Shown piece after piece: positions 1 to 12,300 of a stretch of DNA of 64,000 bases. Every line of letters starts with the position of its first letter. Position 1 is the first letter of the stretch. The position numbers and the translations under genes were made by a program. Source of the stretch: a bacterium (lineage in GTDB: Bacteria; Eisenbacteria; RBG-16-71-46; CAIMUX01); NCBI GenBank assembly GCA_030431975.1, contig JAUIHP010000024.1, forward strand, positions 1 through 64,000, given 5' to 3'. The notes beneath the pieces were generated by a model, which worked only from the letters and a program-made list of their open reading frames with translations, searched no databases and was not told the DNA's origin.

Positions 1-526
1 CGGAAACGTGCCCTCGCGCAAACGCACGGCGTGCTAGCGGAAGAGACTGCAAATGTCCCCAAATCCGAACACTCTCCTGCCAGCTTCGCAGTGAAATCCC
101 GAGACACTGCTCGGCAAAGTCGCGGCGGTGAGAGAAACCGAGCCGGATCGGATCGACGGCGTCACGCAATGCGGAGAGAAGGCCTAGACGTTCGAGAGTG
201 AGCCGACTCAGTTCTTCCGTGCTTTGCACCAGAGTCTCATCGTTCCAGATGGGATGCTCTGAAAGCCGGGGACTGGAGCACCTCATTGAAGCTCTTGCCG
301 GTTCAAGGCAAGTTGCACAGGTGTCTTCTCGGCCTTTCGGTCCACCAAAGGTGTCCGCGTCTACCTTCGTCAGGCCCTGGATCTCAAGGACTGCTCCACG
401 ATTCACTTCGGTCTCACAAGCCAACAATTGCGCGCCCGTCCCACTCGTCTCTGAGTTCTGATTCCCGAGTTCTGAGTTCTGATTCCCGAGTTCTGATTCC
501 CGAGTCAACATCCGCATTGCGGACAT
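1..526 (-). CDS. HNH-nuclease-like protein, N-terminal part (runs off left edge)
   Basis: A frame opens at an ATG at 526 and stays open for 175 codons to the left edge, so the start is present and the rest lies outside. Residues 124-175 form a helical block with LGFSHRRDFAEQCLGIS, then an SWQESVRIW / LQSLPLARRAF pattern. This resembles the helical domain that precedes the HNH nuclease in a family common in deltaproteobacteria and FCB-type genomes; no HNH motif is visible because the gene is cut. Residues 69-85 hold three cysteines (CATC plus MRC). Residues 8-27 are encoded by a 7-nt tandem repeat and no Shine-Dalgarno precedes the ATG, so the start is uncertain; ATG at 286 (residue 81) is an alternative. 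The family call is an inference from pattern; the open frame is direct. Confidence 0.5.
   Translation of the reverse strand, partial: MSAMRMLTRESELGNQNSELGNQNSETSGTGAQLLACETEVNRGAVLEIQGLTKVDADTFGGPKGREDTCATCLEPARASMRCSSPRLSEHPIWNDETLVQSTEELSRLTLERLGLLSALRDAVDPIRLGFSHRRDFAEQCLGISLRSWQESVRIWGHLQSLPLARRAFARGHVS
450..505. repeat. Heptamer tandem array (8 units)
   Basis: Eight consecutive 7-nt units on the + strand: TCTGAGT, TCTGATT and CCCGAGT in the order 1-2-3-1-2-3-2-3. The + strand units carry TGA triplets while the - strand stays open, so the array is translated as a 7-residue repeat near the N-terminus of the truncated leftward gene. Confidence 0.85.
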
Positions 527-1114
527 CTTGTATTACAGTGATTTCAGAAACTCATCCCGTTACACAACTAGTACGAACAACTGCTCCAATAGTGACACAA
601 AAAGTAAAGAAACTTTCGCGCCATACAGATCCAGCGACTCAAACTCGGATCTACAAGTACCGCACTTGGGACCGACAACATCGAAGCCGGCTTTACCAAT
701 CGCGCGGGCTGTAATCGATCCGAAGGGGTCGACACCTTCCCATTCGAAAACAATTCCAGATCCAGGCCCGGAGTGATGATCACCAAGAAAAGGGGGAACT
801 CAGCCGGAAGGCGTGAGGCGTGAGGCAGTGAGGCAGTGAGGCAGTGAGGCAGTGAGGCAGTGAGGCGGGAGACGGAAGGCGTGAGGCAGTGAGGTGGGAG
901 ACGGAAGGCGTGAGGCGTGAGGCGTGAGACGGTGAGGTGGGAGACGGAAGGCGGAAGATAAGGCAACGTGCGTTCGATCCAACCTGCTCGCTGACCGCAT
1001 CAGCCAGAAAAAAGAACCCATCGAAGCTAAGGCGGCGAAGAATGCACGAGTGGGACTGAATTCCCGGCAGAACGATGCACGAACTGGGCAAGGCGAAGCC
1101 CCGCCTCATTGATC
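527..1114. other. Intergenic region without a recognisable gene
   Basis: About 590 nt between the truncated leftward gene and the end of queG. Bases 527-620 are clearly richer in A+T than the surroundings and are a plausible promoter zone for the leftward gene, but I could not find a convincing -35/-10 pair. Bases 810-957 are a tandem array listed separately. Short open frames here look like chance frames across the repeat. Confidence 0.6.
810..957. repeat. Mixed 7/8-nt tandem array
   Basis: About 20 units built on GGCGTGA, GGCAGTGA (8 nt, five in a row), GGTGGGA and GACGGAA. Higher-order blocks (GGTGGGA-GACGGAA-GGCGTGA) recur, showing repeated local duplication. Most units carry TGA on the + strand. 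No coding role is visible. Confidence 0.85.
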
Positions 1115-2404
1115 TTACGAGGCCCCCTCCTCCTCATCCGGCCCGGCCGCGCGCTGTCCCGTCGAGTCCTGTCCCCTGGCGTCCTGTCCCCTGGCGTCCT
1201 GTCCCCTGCCGTCCGGTCCCCTGCCGTCCCGCTCCTTCGTGCCCTGTCGCGCCTCGCCCGTGCCCGCGGTGTCCGTGCTCGCACTACCCTGAATCGTGGA
1301 GCGTGCCCCCGCTGCGGCCTTGTTCAGACTCACCGCCGCCGCGTTTCGTTTCATGTCCGCGGGCTTGACCCGGGAGATTGCTGAGTGCCGAATCCGCGCT
1401 CGGTACTCCTGAGGCTCCATCGAGGACCACTGGTCGAGGGTCACTCCCACGATTTGCTCGTTGGCTTGCATGTCGGGATCTTGGGTCTCAGGCGCCTTCC
1501 GATTCCACGGACAGACTTCCTGACAGATATCGCAGCCGACCAGCCAGTCCTGAATCTTCTCTCCCCACCGATCGGTGAAGTCGCCGCGATGCTCGATGTT
1601 CCAGTAGGCGATGCATCGGTTGGCGTCGAGTACGTAGGGTTCGGGAAAGGCATCGGTGGGACAGGCGTCGAGGCAGGCTCGGCAGCTTCCACAGAAATCG
1701 GTCACTTCGACGTCGGGGGCGAGGTCGAGATCCGTGAACATTTCTCCGAGAAAGAACCACGATCCGGCCTCACGGTCGATGAGACATGTGTTCTTTCCGA
1801 TCCACCCGAGACCACCGGCTCGGCCGTAGGCTTTGTCGTGAATTGGTGAAGTATCACAGGCGATACGGCTCCGAAGCGTCGGCCGGACCGTTTCGATCCG
1901 CTCGCGGAGTGCGTGTAGTCGTTTCCCGATAACCTCGTGATAGTCCCTACCGTGCGCGTATCGTGAAACCTTGGGGAGTTCGGGGCGACTGGGAACCGGT
2001 TCACTCGTGAGATACTGCTGCGCCACGACGATGACGGACCTCGCGCCTTCGAGGATGAGATTCGGATCGGTCCGCCGCTCCGGGTCCCGAGCCATCCATC
2101 CCATGTTGGCGTGATAGCCACGGCCGAGCCAAGTCTTCAACTTGGCCTGCACGCCCTCCGGCTCCGCCGCCGGTGCGAAGCCGACACGGTCGAAGCCGAG
2201 TTCCAGCCCCCAAGCTCGGATCGTTTCTTTCGAGGGCTCCGTCGTGGATGGAATCACGGTTGTCTGCTGCCTCCTGAAGCGACGGACGTTCTTCTCCGCC
2301 GCAAGCCCGGCCTCTTTTCTGCGGACAGCTTCCCGGCCGTTCCCACCATCGCTGCCATTCCCACCATCGCTGCCCTTCCCAACTCCGCAGCCCTCTGAGC
2401 CCAC
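1115..2404 (-). CDS. queG: Epoxyqueuosine reductase QueG
   Basis: Reduces epoxyqueuosine to queuosine in the wobble position of GUN-anticodon tRNAs, using cobalamin and two [4Fe-4S] clusters. The sequence shows the family's two cluster motifs, CGSCRACLDACP around residue 240 and CDICQEVCPWN about 50 residues later, plus the N-terminal FDRVGFAPA segment and the RYAHGRDYHEVIG segment. The protein is 429 aa because both ends are extended: the first ~60 residues contain a doubled GSDGGN motif from an 18-nt repeat, and the last ~60 residues a GQDAR repeat from a 15-nt array. The catalytic core is intact, so the gene should be functional; the tails may be tolerated additions. The GTG start at 2404 lies 5 nt after the upstream stop codon, indicating co-transcription with the hypothetical gene before it. 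The true start could be further in. Confidence 0.93.
   Translation of the reverse strand: MGSEGCGVGKGSDGGNGSDGGNGREAVRRKEAGLAAEKNVRRFRRQQTTVIPSTTEPSKETIRAWGLELGFDRVGFAPAAEPEGVQAKLKTWLGRGYHANMGWMARDPERRTDPNLILEGARSVIVVAQQYLTSEPVPSRPELPKVSRYAHGRDYHEVIGKRLHALRERIETVRPTLRSRIACDTSPIHDKAYGRAGGLGWIGKNTCLIDREAGSWFFLGEMFTDLDLAPDVEVTDFCGSCRACLDACPTDAFPEPYVLDANRCIAYWNIEHRGDFTDRWGEKIQDWLVGCDICQEVCPWNRKAPETQDPDMQANEQIVGVTLDQWSSMEPQEYRARIRHSAISRVKPADMKRNAAAVSLNKAAAGARSTIQGSASTDTAGTGEARQGTKERDGRGPDGRGQDARGQDARGQDSTGQRAAGPDEEEGAS
1166..1225. repeat. 15-nt tandem array, 4 units, inside queG
   Basis: Four units of GTCCTGTCCCCTGGC (last two with small changes). Fifteen is divisible by three, so the array encodes a repeated pentapeptide (GQDAR-type) in the C-terminal tail of QueG. 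Confidence 0.9.
2340..2375. repeat. 18-nt direct duplication in queG N-terminus
   Basis: Two adjacent 18-nt copies of TTCCCACCATCGCTGCC(A/C), read on the - strand as the doubled GSDGGN of the QueG N-terminal extension. Confidence 0.85.
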
Positions 2405-2409
2405 GTCAC

Positions 2410-3228
2410 CTACTCAAATTGACTCCTCAATCCGAGCAACACCGAAGACCTCTTCGTCGCCACCAACGGCGAGAGTCGCTCCCAAAGGTCCCGCAACGAC
2501 TGGGGTGCATCCGCGCCGGGTGGCTCCGCCTCCTCACGCGCGCGAAACGGAATCGCCGCGCCCCGGGAAAACGCGTGGGCCAGCCATCGCATGAGAATGG
2601 CCCGTCCGCGTTCAGCCCTGACCGGGTCCGGACTTCCCCACGTGGCAAGCCCGACCGCAGCAAGACAACACCCCAACCCGTACCCGGCAGGAGGTTCGCA
2701 GTCCCAGGCTGCTGCCTCCAACAAGAGCTCGCGGCCGTAGTCCCGAGAATGAATGACTCGCAAGACCTGTGACAGCCGAAGGGCCGCAGACTTCAGATCC
2801 GGCTCCACGAAGACGTCCGACAGGTTGCCGGTGAACACCGCGCTCGTGTCTTCGCGCGGGAGTTGCCGCAACCACTTCGTGTCGAAAGAACACGGCTCGG
2901 CTTGGGACGCCCGGTCCAGCAACACGCACCACGCGCCGGCCTCATCCTGCTCTTCAAACTCGGGGAAGCGAGCCTCCTGATCACTCCGATTCGAAGCAGT
3001 GGCTCCGACACCCTCCAAGAATGTATCCGCCTCCCACGGCGCAGGTCCGCACCACCTCGCAAGTGCGGCCTCCACGGAAAGGAGCGGCTCGAAGGACGTC
3101 GAGTCTCCGCGTGTCGCAGAGAGCCACGCCAAGTCCAGCCAGTCGTCAACGGAGGGACGGGCGCCGACGGGAATTCTCCCGGCCAGAGCGACCGGGTCCG
3201 GGGCTGCAGGAGGTCGTCTCGATTCCAT
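2410..3228 (-). CDS. Hypothetical protein upstream of queG
   Basis: A 272-aa protein I do not recognise. It has no signal peptide or membrane segment, is acidic to neutral, and is rich in Trp, Ala, Glu and Arg, with alternating helical stretches (for example LAWLSATRG, WLAHAFSRG and LRDLWERLSPLV). The pattern of a short helix followed by W and small residues suggests an all-alpha cytoplasmic fold, but no motif identifies it. It ends 5 nt before the queG start, so the two are probably one transcript. The antisense strand also has open frames, but the leftward frame has the codon pattern of its neighbours (G/C at third positions) and fits the operon spacing, so it is the better call. Confidence 0.6.
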   Translation of the reverse strand: MESRRPPAAPDPVALAGRIPVGARPSVDDWLDLAWLSATRGDSTSFEPLLSVEAALARWCGPAPWEADTFLEGVGATASNRSDQEARFPEFEEQDEAGAWCVLLDRASQAEPCSFDTKWLRQLPREDTSAVFTGNLSDVFVEPDLKSAALRLSQVLRVIHSRDYGRELLLEAAAWDCEPPAGYGLGCCLAAVGLATWGSPDPVRAERGRAILMRWLAHAFSRGAAIPFRAREEAEPPGADAPQSLRDLWERLSPLVATKRSSVLLGLRSQFE

Positions 3229-5506
<2,278 letters not shown>

Positions 5507-5533
5507 GCCGGGCACCTTCACGGCGGAACGGGC

Positions 5534-7282
5534 TTACGCGCCGCCGGTCATCAGCGCTTCCAGACGGTCACGGTAGACCGTCATGTCGTAGCGCTTCTTA
5601 GCTTCCTCGATTCGACGATCCAACTCTTCATTGAGCCAGGCTTCGCGAAGGTTTTCGACGATTTGCTCGCGCGCATCGTCGAATGGAAGCCGCGACGAAC
5701 GCACACGCTGATTGCACCGCAGGATGGTGAAGCCGTGCTGAGTCCGAACGACCTCGGAGAGTTCTCCGGTCTCCATGTTGGCCGCCCGGTCGCGGAACGG
5801 AACCCAGGAGGGATCCGGCGGCGCATCCCGAACGGGAGACAGACCCGTATCGGGGTAGTAGAGGACCCGATCCGAGGATTGCGCCTCGGTTTGGGCGAGT
5901 TCGTACCAGCGTATGGGATCCGAGTTGCGGAGGATTTCGCGCACTTCGCGGGCACGCGTCTCCAGGTCGGGCGCAAACGTGAGGAGGCCGTAGGCGACGA
6001 GGTCCTCGGAAAGGTACCGCGACGGGTTCTCCTGGTATTCCGCCTGCAACGCCGCTTCGTCGGGCTCGAACTGCGATGCGAGGTACCGGTCCCGGAACTC
6101 CGAGATCAGGTGCCGCTCCTTTTGCACTCCATGGTTGGAGACAAAGGGCTCGATGTTCTGTACGCCCATCCGTTCTGCATCCATGATGAAGAGAAGCCTC
6201 TGGACGCGTTGCTCGATCTGAAACTTGATCTTGTTGTCCACCCCAACCGTGACCCAGTAGTCGAGATCCACGTCGTTGAGACTCTCCATGAAATCCCGTG
6301 CCGAATAGGTCTTGCCATACATCTCGAAGATGGGCTTCCCGGCCTCTTCCTCCGCCAGCAACCAGGCCGGGGCCCGGAATGCCTGGTACTCGATCGTTTC
6401 CCCCGCAGACTTGGCCGCATTGATCGAATCCCAGAAGGCCTGCATCGCGGCCTTGGGAATCTGGAAGTTCTCCGGGTGATACACAATGTTCGCTTCGGCC
6501 CTCAGACTTTCGACATAGGCCGTGCTGTAGGGGATGTAGTTGAGATCGTTGACGATGGTCTCGGCACGATCTCGGGAGCCCGGGTGCGCATCGTAGTCAA
6601 ACGGCGTGTACTCGATCACGCGCAGGAAGAAGTTTCCTCGAGCCGTGGCCACCGGGCCGACCACCGTTCCCGGCGGTACGTCGTTGAGGAAGATAGCTCG
6701 GAGAAGAGCACGGGCCGCGTTTCCGAGCCCAAAGGTCATTTCTTCCAGGACCTGCCCCTGCGGCCCGGCCCCGGCCGAGAAGCGTGTCGCCACCTCGACG
6801 AACTCGCCTCCGTCGAACATGGCCTGCCGGATAGCCTCGAAGTCGGACTGCCGCACTGTCGTTACAAGAACGCGCGCTTCGCGTTCGAGGAGATCAACTC
6901 CCTGCTGGCGCTCCTCCGGACTCAGAGCGAAACGCTGACGCCGATGGCCGAGGTAGTCCTGCATGAGCGTCTTCTCATACAGAACGCGGTTGAGTCGTGC
7001 GCGCTTCACATCGGGCTCCGGAATCGCGTCCTCGGCCATTTGTAGAAGGACCTGCTTACTGGCCAGCAGCTCGGCAAAGTTGGCCCGTTGGTCCAGGGTC
7101 GCGTCCGCGAAGCTGGCTCCCTCGTTGACACGTTCATACTCCGCGGCCAGCTCCGACTCGGTCAGCTTCCAGTCCCCCACGGAAGCGACCACGTTCGGAT
7201 CTTCGGCGGCGCAGGCGTAAAGAAGCCCGGCCGTCAGAATGAAAAGGGGCAGTAGGCGGCAGTGCCGTCGCGATATCGTCAC
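5534..7282 (-). CDS. PpiC/SurA-type peptidyl-prolyl isomerase lipoprotein
   Basis: A predicted periplasmic folding chaperone anchored as a lipoprotein. The N-terminus has a short basic stretch, a hydrophobic core and the lipobox LLYAC (Cys24). The next part resembles the SurA/PrsA N-terminal chaperone region (LTESELAAEYERV, KQVLLQMAEDAI). Two segments look like parvulin-type domains: a degenerate one near residues 140-215 (MFDGGEFVEVATRFSAG) and one near residues 450-530, where MRDAPPDPSW-like loops lead to GELSEVVRTQHGFTILRC. The C-terminal helix resembles that of other PpiC proteins. The 582-aa length is at the long end of the family. It begins with GTG after an AGGAG. Its place just downstream of the Omp85-like gene fits a role in outer-membrane protein folding. 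Confidence 0.85.
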   Translation of the reverse strand: MTISRRHCRLLPLFILTAGLLYACAAEDPNVVASVGDWKLTESELAAEYERVNEGASFADATLDQRANFAELLASKQVLLQMAEDAIPEPDVKRARLNRVLYEKTLMQDYLGHRRQRFALSPEERQQGVDLLEREARVLVTTVRQSDFEAIRQAMFDGGEFVEVATRFSAGAGPQGQVLEEMTFGLGNAARALLRAIFLNDVPPGTVVGPVATARGNFFLRVIEYTPFDYDAHPGSRDRAETIVNDLNYIPYSTAYVESLRAEANIVYHPENFQIPKAAMQAFWDSINAAKSAGETIEYQAFRAPAWLLAEEEAGKPIFEMYGKTYSARDFMESLNDVDLDYWVTVGVDNKIKFQIEQRVQRLLFIMDAERMGVQNIEPFVSNHGVQKERHLISEFRDRYLASQFEPDEAALQAEYQENPSRYLSEDLVAYGLLTFAPDLETRAREVREILRNSDPIRWYELAQTEAQSSDRVLYYPDTGLSPVRDAPPDPSWVPFRDRAANMETGELSEVVRTQHGFTILRCNQRVRSSRLPFDDAREQIVENLREAWLNEELDRRIEEAKKRYDMTVYRDRLEALMTGGA

Positions 7283-7375
7283 GTCTCGAAACTCCTTGGA
7301 GGCCCGATGGTTTGGGCTACCTGCTACTTTTCGGCTGACAAACCAACAACTCTAGTGGAGGGCCATTACGAGTCG

Positions 7376-9313
7376 CTAGAAAGAAGTTCGCAGCCGCATA
7401 TGGACTCGTCCCGACCCGAGAGAACCCCCGAACGGGATCCCGTAATCCACGCTGACCGAGCGGTTCGTGGTCTCATTCGAGATCCCGACGCCCCAGCCGC
7501 CGTCCTCCCGTCGCTCCCCGCCCGCGCCCAGAGCCAGGTATGAGGCCCCGTCGACAAAGGCATAGGCACGCCCCTGGTCTCCGGCCAGGGCGACACCGGT
7601 CTCCAGCTGTCCGAGAACGAAACGCCGGGTAGCCAGGCTCTCCTCCCCGAAGCCACGCGGCCCGCGCAGTCCACCGATCCAGAGAGCCTCGGAAAGGGGC
7701 AAATCCCGGGCCACACCTCCGGAAAGACCTCCACCCCGCGCTTCCGTTCGCAGAACCAGAGTCGGTCCAAAGCGCCAGTAGCGCTCGTAGTTCGCGGTGA
7801 CGCGGTCCAATCGCTCCCGTCGATCCGGCCCATCTGCCGGTTGGATCCGGCTTCGACCGGTTCGGAACGAAGCCTCGGCCCGGCTCCCGACCAGCCGACC
7901 CGGGCGGAGGGTTTCCCAGGCGGCCCCGAATACGGTCGAGACCCGTCGAACGACATCGGAGGGCTCCGCTCCCAGAACCGAACGTCGATACTCCAGCCCA
8001 ATCGAAACCCTCAGATCGGTCCCGAGGTCTCCAAAGAGCCCACCCTCGAACCGGTCTAAGGTGAAAGTGCTATCTTCCACCTGTTGATGCACTTCCAACT
8101 TCGCGCCTACGGGAAGCCTGAACAGAATCGGCTCTTCGTAGGCCAGGTCGAGGCGGGAACGCTCCGCTTCCAGCCGTTCCCAACGAAATGCGAACTTTCG
8201 CCCGGTCCCGAAGAGGTTGCCCAGGGCCAGATCGAGGTGGCCGGAGATCTCCTCCCGTTCTCCGGAGTAGCCGAGAGCACCCTCGATCCGGTTGTGGGGC
8301 CGCTCCCGAACTCCGTAGTGGATCCGAACCTCCGCCGGACCGAGTGGCTCGAGCCGGGGCTCCTCCACCCTCTGAAAGAGCCCACTCCGCTCCAGACGCC
8401 GCTGGCGCCGAGCCAGGTCGGAGTTCCGGAAGGTCTCCCCCGCCTGATAGCGAATCCACCGGTGTAGGAATTCGATCTTCGTCGGACCGCGACCCGGGAA
8501 CGCCACTTCTTCCACCGTCGTCCGGGGACCCGGGTCGACCCGAAGCCCGGCCCGGAGCCGGCCGTCCTCCACGGTCAGGGCCTCGACCTCGATGATGACG
8601 AAAGGATGGCCCGCCTCCGCCCAGGACTCGGCCCATTCCCAGACACGGGACTCGAACTCGTCGCGGTCGAACTCTCCCTGAGGAGGCACCGCCCGAGGCT
8701 CGGCCCCGCCGCGAACCCGGACGGACAGCGAGTCCCAGACCGGGACGGCGCCCGCCTCGATCGTAAGAACCGCCGCCGGCATCGCCGGATCGTCGTGACG
8801 AAGGACAAGTCGGGCCTCGAGAAAACCTTCTTCCACGAGACGACGCCCCAAGGCTTCCAGACCCGCTCCGGGAATCGATCCCGCTTCGATCCAGGTCCGG
8901 CGAATCTCCGAGTCGGAGATCGGACTGTCTCCCTCGATGCGCTCGAGGTCCCAGCGCGATTCACCGCTGCTTTCCGGGTCTCGTGACGGACTGTCGGCAA
9001 CTTCGACGGCAGGCGCCTCGGCGCCTACAGCCCTGAAGCCCAGGATCCCGATGCCTGGAACCCCGATACCTGTGCCCCCAATGCATGCGATCCCAATGCC
9101 CGGCGTGACCAGGACGGCTGCGAGCGGCAACAGAAACGCTACGATCCAAACGAAGTCACGGGGTTCGCCTCCGTGCTCCAGCGCGCCTCCGAGCCTCCAC
9201 CCACCTCGGCCCTGCAACAAAGGTGTCCGAACCGCCGACCGAGGACGCCCACCGCCCGGTCCCCGATCCCGTTGCGCCCTCGAAGCGCCATTCCGCCGCA
9301 ACGCCGTCACCAT
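7376..9313 (-). CDS. Omp85-family outer-membrane protein (BamA/TamA-like)
   Basis: A 645-aa surface-antigen family barrel. After a basic N-terminus there is a hydrophobic export segment (IVAFLLPLAAVLVTPGIG), then POTRA-like segments (for example LRAGLRVDPGPRTTVEEVAF with FLHRWIRYQAGETFRNSDL), and a C-terminal barrel whose strands alternate hydrophobic and polar residues. The loop-6 signature appears as GGLRGPRGFGEESLATRRF and the protein ends in Phe, as Omp85 proteins do. It has about two to three POTRAs, fewer than BamA, so TamA-like or a dedicated assembly factor is more likely than the essential BamA. The start is taken at ATG 9313, which overlaps the upstream stop as ATGA; the frame is open upstream to 9550 but only through the upstream gene. 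Translational coupling suggests it works with the 1237-aa barrel. Confidence 0.85.
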   Translation of the reverse strand: MVTALRRNGASRAQRDRGPGGGRPRSAVRTPLLQGRGGWRLGGALEHGGEPRDFVWIVAFLLPLAAVLVTPGIGIACIGGTGIGVPGIGILGFRAVGAEAPAVEVADSPSRDPESSGESRWDLERIEGDSPISDSEIRRTWIEAGSIPGAGLEALGRRLVEEGFLEARLVLRHDDPAMPAAVLTIEAGAVPVWDSLSVRVRGGAEPRAVPPQGEFDRDEFESRVWEWAESWAEAGHPFVIIEVEALTVEDGRLRAGLRVDPGPRTTVEEVAFPGRGPTKIEFLHRWIRYQAGETFRNSDLARRQRRLERSGLFQRVEEPRLEPLGPAEVRIHYGVRERPHNRIEGALGYSGEREEISGHLDLALGNLFGTGRKFAFRWERLEAERSRLDLAYEEPILFRLPVGAKLEVHQQVEDSTFTLDRFEGGLFGDLGTDLRVSIGLEYRRSVLGAEPSDVVRRVSTVFGAAWETLRPGRLVGSRAEASFRTGRSRIQPADGPDRRERLDRVTANYERYWRFGPTLVLRTEARGGGLSGGVARDLPLSEALWIGGLRGPRGFGEESLATRRFVLGQLETGVALAGDQGRAYAFVDGASYLALGAGGERREDGGWGVGISNETTNRSVSVDYGIPFGGSLGSGRVHMRLRTSF

Positions 9314-12300
9314 CAGAACGTCGCCTTCAACTCGAGCCGCGAGTCCGTCACGGCCTTCCCGCCGTCCGGGCGGCTCTCCCGGACGAAAAATGAGAGGTCG
9401 AGGGCTTCCCGTAACCGAACCGTCGCCAGGATCCGGCTGTTCCAGCCCGGCTTCTCGAGCTCGCGCGAGGCACGCCCCGAGCCCCCACGCCGGCGCAGGG
9501 AGGTCCGCGCCGTCCGAACCTCGATTCGGCTGTGGGATCTGGGGCTCCAAATCAGTGACGGAGTTCCGACGACCACGTCGGCACGCTCCGGCGATTGCAC
9601 CCGGGCCCGACGCCGGTACCGCAGCTCGAATTCCGCGGACAGATTCTTCTGAAGCCGGAACTTCTGCTCACTGACCAGGCCCCGCGTGTCCCAACCCGTT
9701 TGCGACTCGCCGGCGCCAATCGAAGAAGACGAGGTCCGCCGGTCCCGTTCCAGTTCCCCTTCCAATTCGTGCGACCAACCCGACGCCGGCCGCGACCGAA
9801 CCCGTAGGGTCCAGGAACGTGTCGACGTGCGCTCGGAAAAGCCCGACGCCGGTGAGTTCTCCACGCGACGCAAACTCCAACCAAGTCGGGGCGAGAACCA
9901 ACGCGCGTCCCCGAACGCGGTCCAGTCCGCTCTTTGCAGAACGTCGACCCTTGGAAGTCGTTTCGCTCCCACAAGGACAGGAAGCATGCGCCCCCACAGA
10001 TACGACGCGGTTCGACCGCTTTCCACCGAGACCGTCCAGTAGTGAACGACACGTGAACTCTGCCAAAGCTGTTTCCACAACGTGGCCTCGTCCGATTCGT
10101 CCTCACTCTCTCCGCCCCGACGCGTTTGATCGAGTTCGGTCCGAAACGAAGCGTCAATTCGATTGCGTCGAACGGCGTCCCCCTGTTGGCGGGAAAAGAT
10201 CTCGTAGTCGCCCACTCCCTGGTAGACACCCAGGGAGTCGTAGTGCCCCTGTCCTTCGCCTACGAACTCGAGCACACGGACGCGCTCACTCTCTTCCTGG
10301 GTCGAGAGTTCCCAACGTCCCTCCTGTGACCATGCGCCCCCGCCGTCACGAAAGATCCACCGGACTCTTCCGATCTCACTGACGGTCTCTCCCGGATCCT
10401 GGGAAGACAGATCGGTCTCAACCTCCCGTCGGGTGTAGCTCGCTTCTACTGTTTTTCCCGGCCCGGCACGCCACTGGACGTCGCCCGCGTACGTGCGGCC
10501 CTCGTCGAAAAGGGTCTCTGCATTCCCGACAACCTGGTGCGTGCGCCGGCGCGTCCACTCCGTTCCGACCTTCCACAAACGAAAGCGTGACCCCGTCTCC
10601 AGTCGGCCTCCGACTTCGCGGTAGAAGGTTCCCGCCCTCGACGCTCCCTGCCCGCGCTCGCTTCGTTCGCCGGCGTATCCGATGCGGGAACCGACCCAGG
10701 ATCCCAACCATTCCACCCGCGCGCGGTCGTTCTCACGCCGGCCTTGTCCATCTCGCCCGGGCAACAGCTGATCCTCGCTGTTCGTCCGAAGAAGCCGACC
10801 AGACAGACGCAACGCTCCCCGCCGCGTCTCTCCTTCGACGACAGCTCGACGGGCTTCGAAGTCCACCGTGTTTTCGAGTCGCCCCACTTCGGCGGAAACC
10901 CGGTGGACGCCTTGTCGCCACGCCGCGCCCGCGACGACGCGGCGATCTCCCTGCGTCAGGCGCTCCGGGTCCAGGTTCCAATCCAGAGCAAAGAAGGACG
11001 GCTCCAGTCGGCCGAGCGCTCGAAACCGGTCGTCGACGTTTCGGAAATCGAGACGAAAGGTCAGACCGTCCTCCCCCTTTCCCGTCAAACGACTGGTGGC
11101 CCGGACTTCGACGGCCGTCCCGACGTTGTCCCCGTCGTCCCGGGAGGAGAGCGTGTTCCGATCCTGGTCGGACAGACCAAACTCGCCCTCCAGCGTGAGC
11201 GCGCGCCCCCACGAGGACTCTCCCTGCAGAGAAAGAATGGAATGTGATTGCGGTGCGACGAGGTCGCGGGCCGGAAGGAAGTCCCCCTCTCCCTCTCCCA
11301 CGAACGTGTAGAACACGGTATCGACCCGCGTGGACTCGACGTAGTCGCCATCCCCCACGTCGACCTCTTCGAAGCGAACGAGGAAGTCGCCACCCCCGGG
11401 ACCGCGGTAGACGAAGAAAGGATTGAAGAGCGTATCGACGAAGACCTGCTCGTATTCGCCCGCTCCCTCGCCGACGAAACGAATCCCAGCGGCCAAAGTG
11501 TCCGCCTGATCGCCAACCGCGGCCAGCGCGCGCCGCTCTTCGTCGGTCAGGTCCAAGCCCAGCGGGTCGTCGGCGTCGTCTCCCTCGGTCAGCCACTCGA
11601 CGGCGAACCCGCGCGACGTCGCGTCATCCGGTGAGGCCGACGCTTCCGCCTGTCCCCATCCTTCGGTGGAGACGCCCGCACGGTAGATGCGCGATCCGAA
11701 AGGTTGATCCGCAACCTGATAGTCGACGGCGATGCGTGAGTAGGACGTGATCGGATGCCGACTCGTAAATGTGATCGAGCCGTCGCCGTAGTCGATGATG
11801 TAGTCCTCTGACTCACCGCGGGTCATGCGGCGACCATCCAGCCAGACCGCTTCGCTTCCGGCAACCAGCGGCTGGGAGATTCCGGTGTTGTCCCGCGAAA
11901 GTACGTACGGACCCTGCACACCCTCCCGTCCTTCGAACTCGAGACTGGCGAACTCTCCCGGCGACGAAGCACCGGCGGCGCGGACGCGAAGACCACCCGC
12001 GGAAACCTCACCCTCGACCCCGGCCAGTTGGCGGTAGTAGTCGGCGAAGCGACTCTCCGGCAAACGAAGTTCGAAGTCGCCGAGACGCATGCGGGCACGC
12101 GGTCCCTCGACTTCGACCAGGACCCGGTCCAGATCCTGCAGTTCCGTGCTCGTGCCCTCGGGCTGAAGGGGGGTATCGCGATCGGTCAGAACCGCGCGAA
12201 CGGAGACGTCCCGCCCGATACGCCCGAAGACGGAAAGATCCAAAGATTGACGGAGTGAAAGATCTCGCTGGGACCCAACCTCCACCGAGAACGTCTTACT

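Noticed and set aside
450-505. Intergenic regulatory repeat
   Set aside because: The - strand is open through the array and continues into family-like protein sequence, so it is more likely coding there.
7376-9550. 724-aa form of the Omp85-like protein
   Set aside because: The extra 79 residues overlap the upstream gene; ATG 9313 in an ATGA overlap gives the expected N-terminus.
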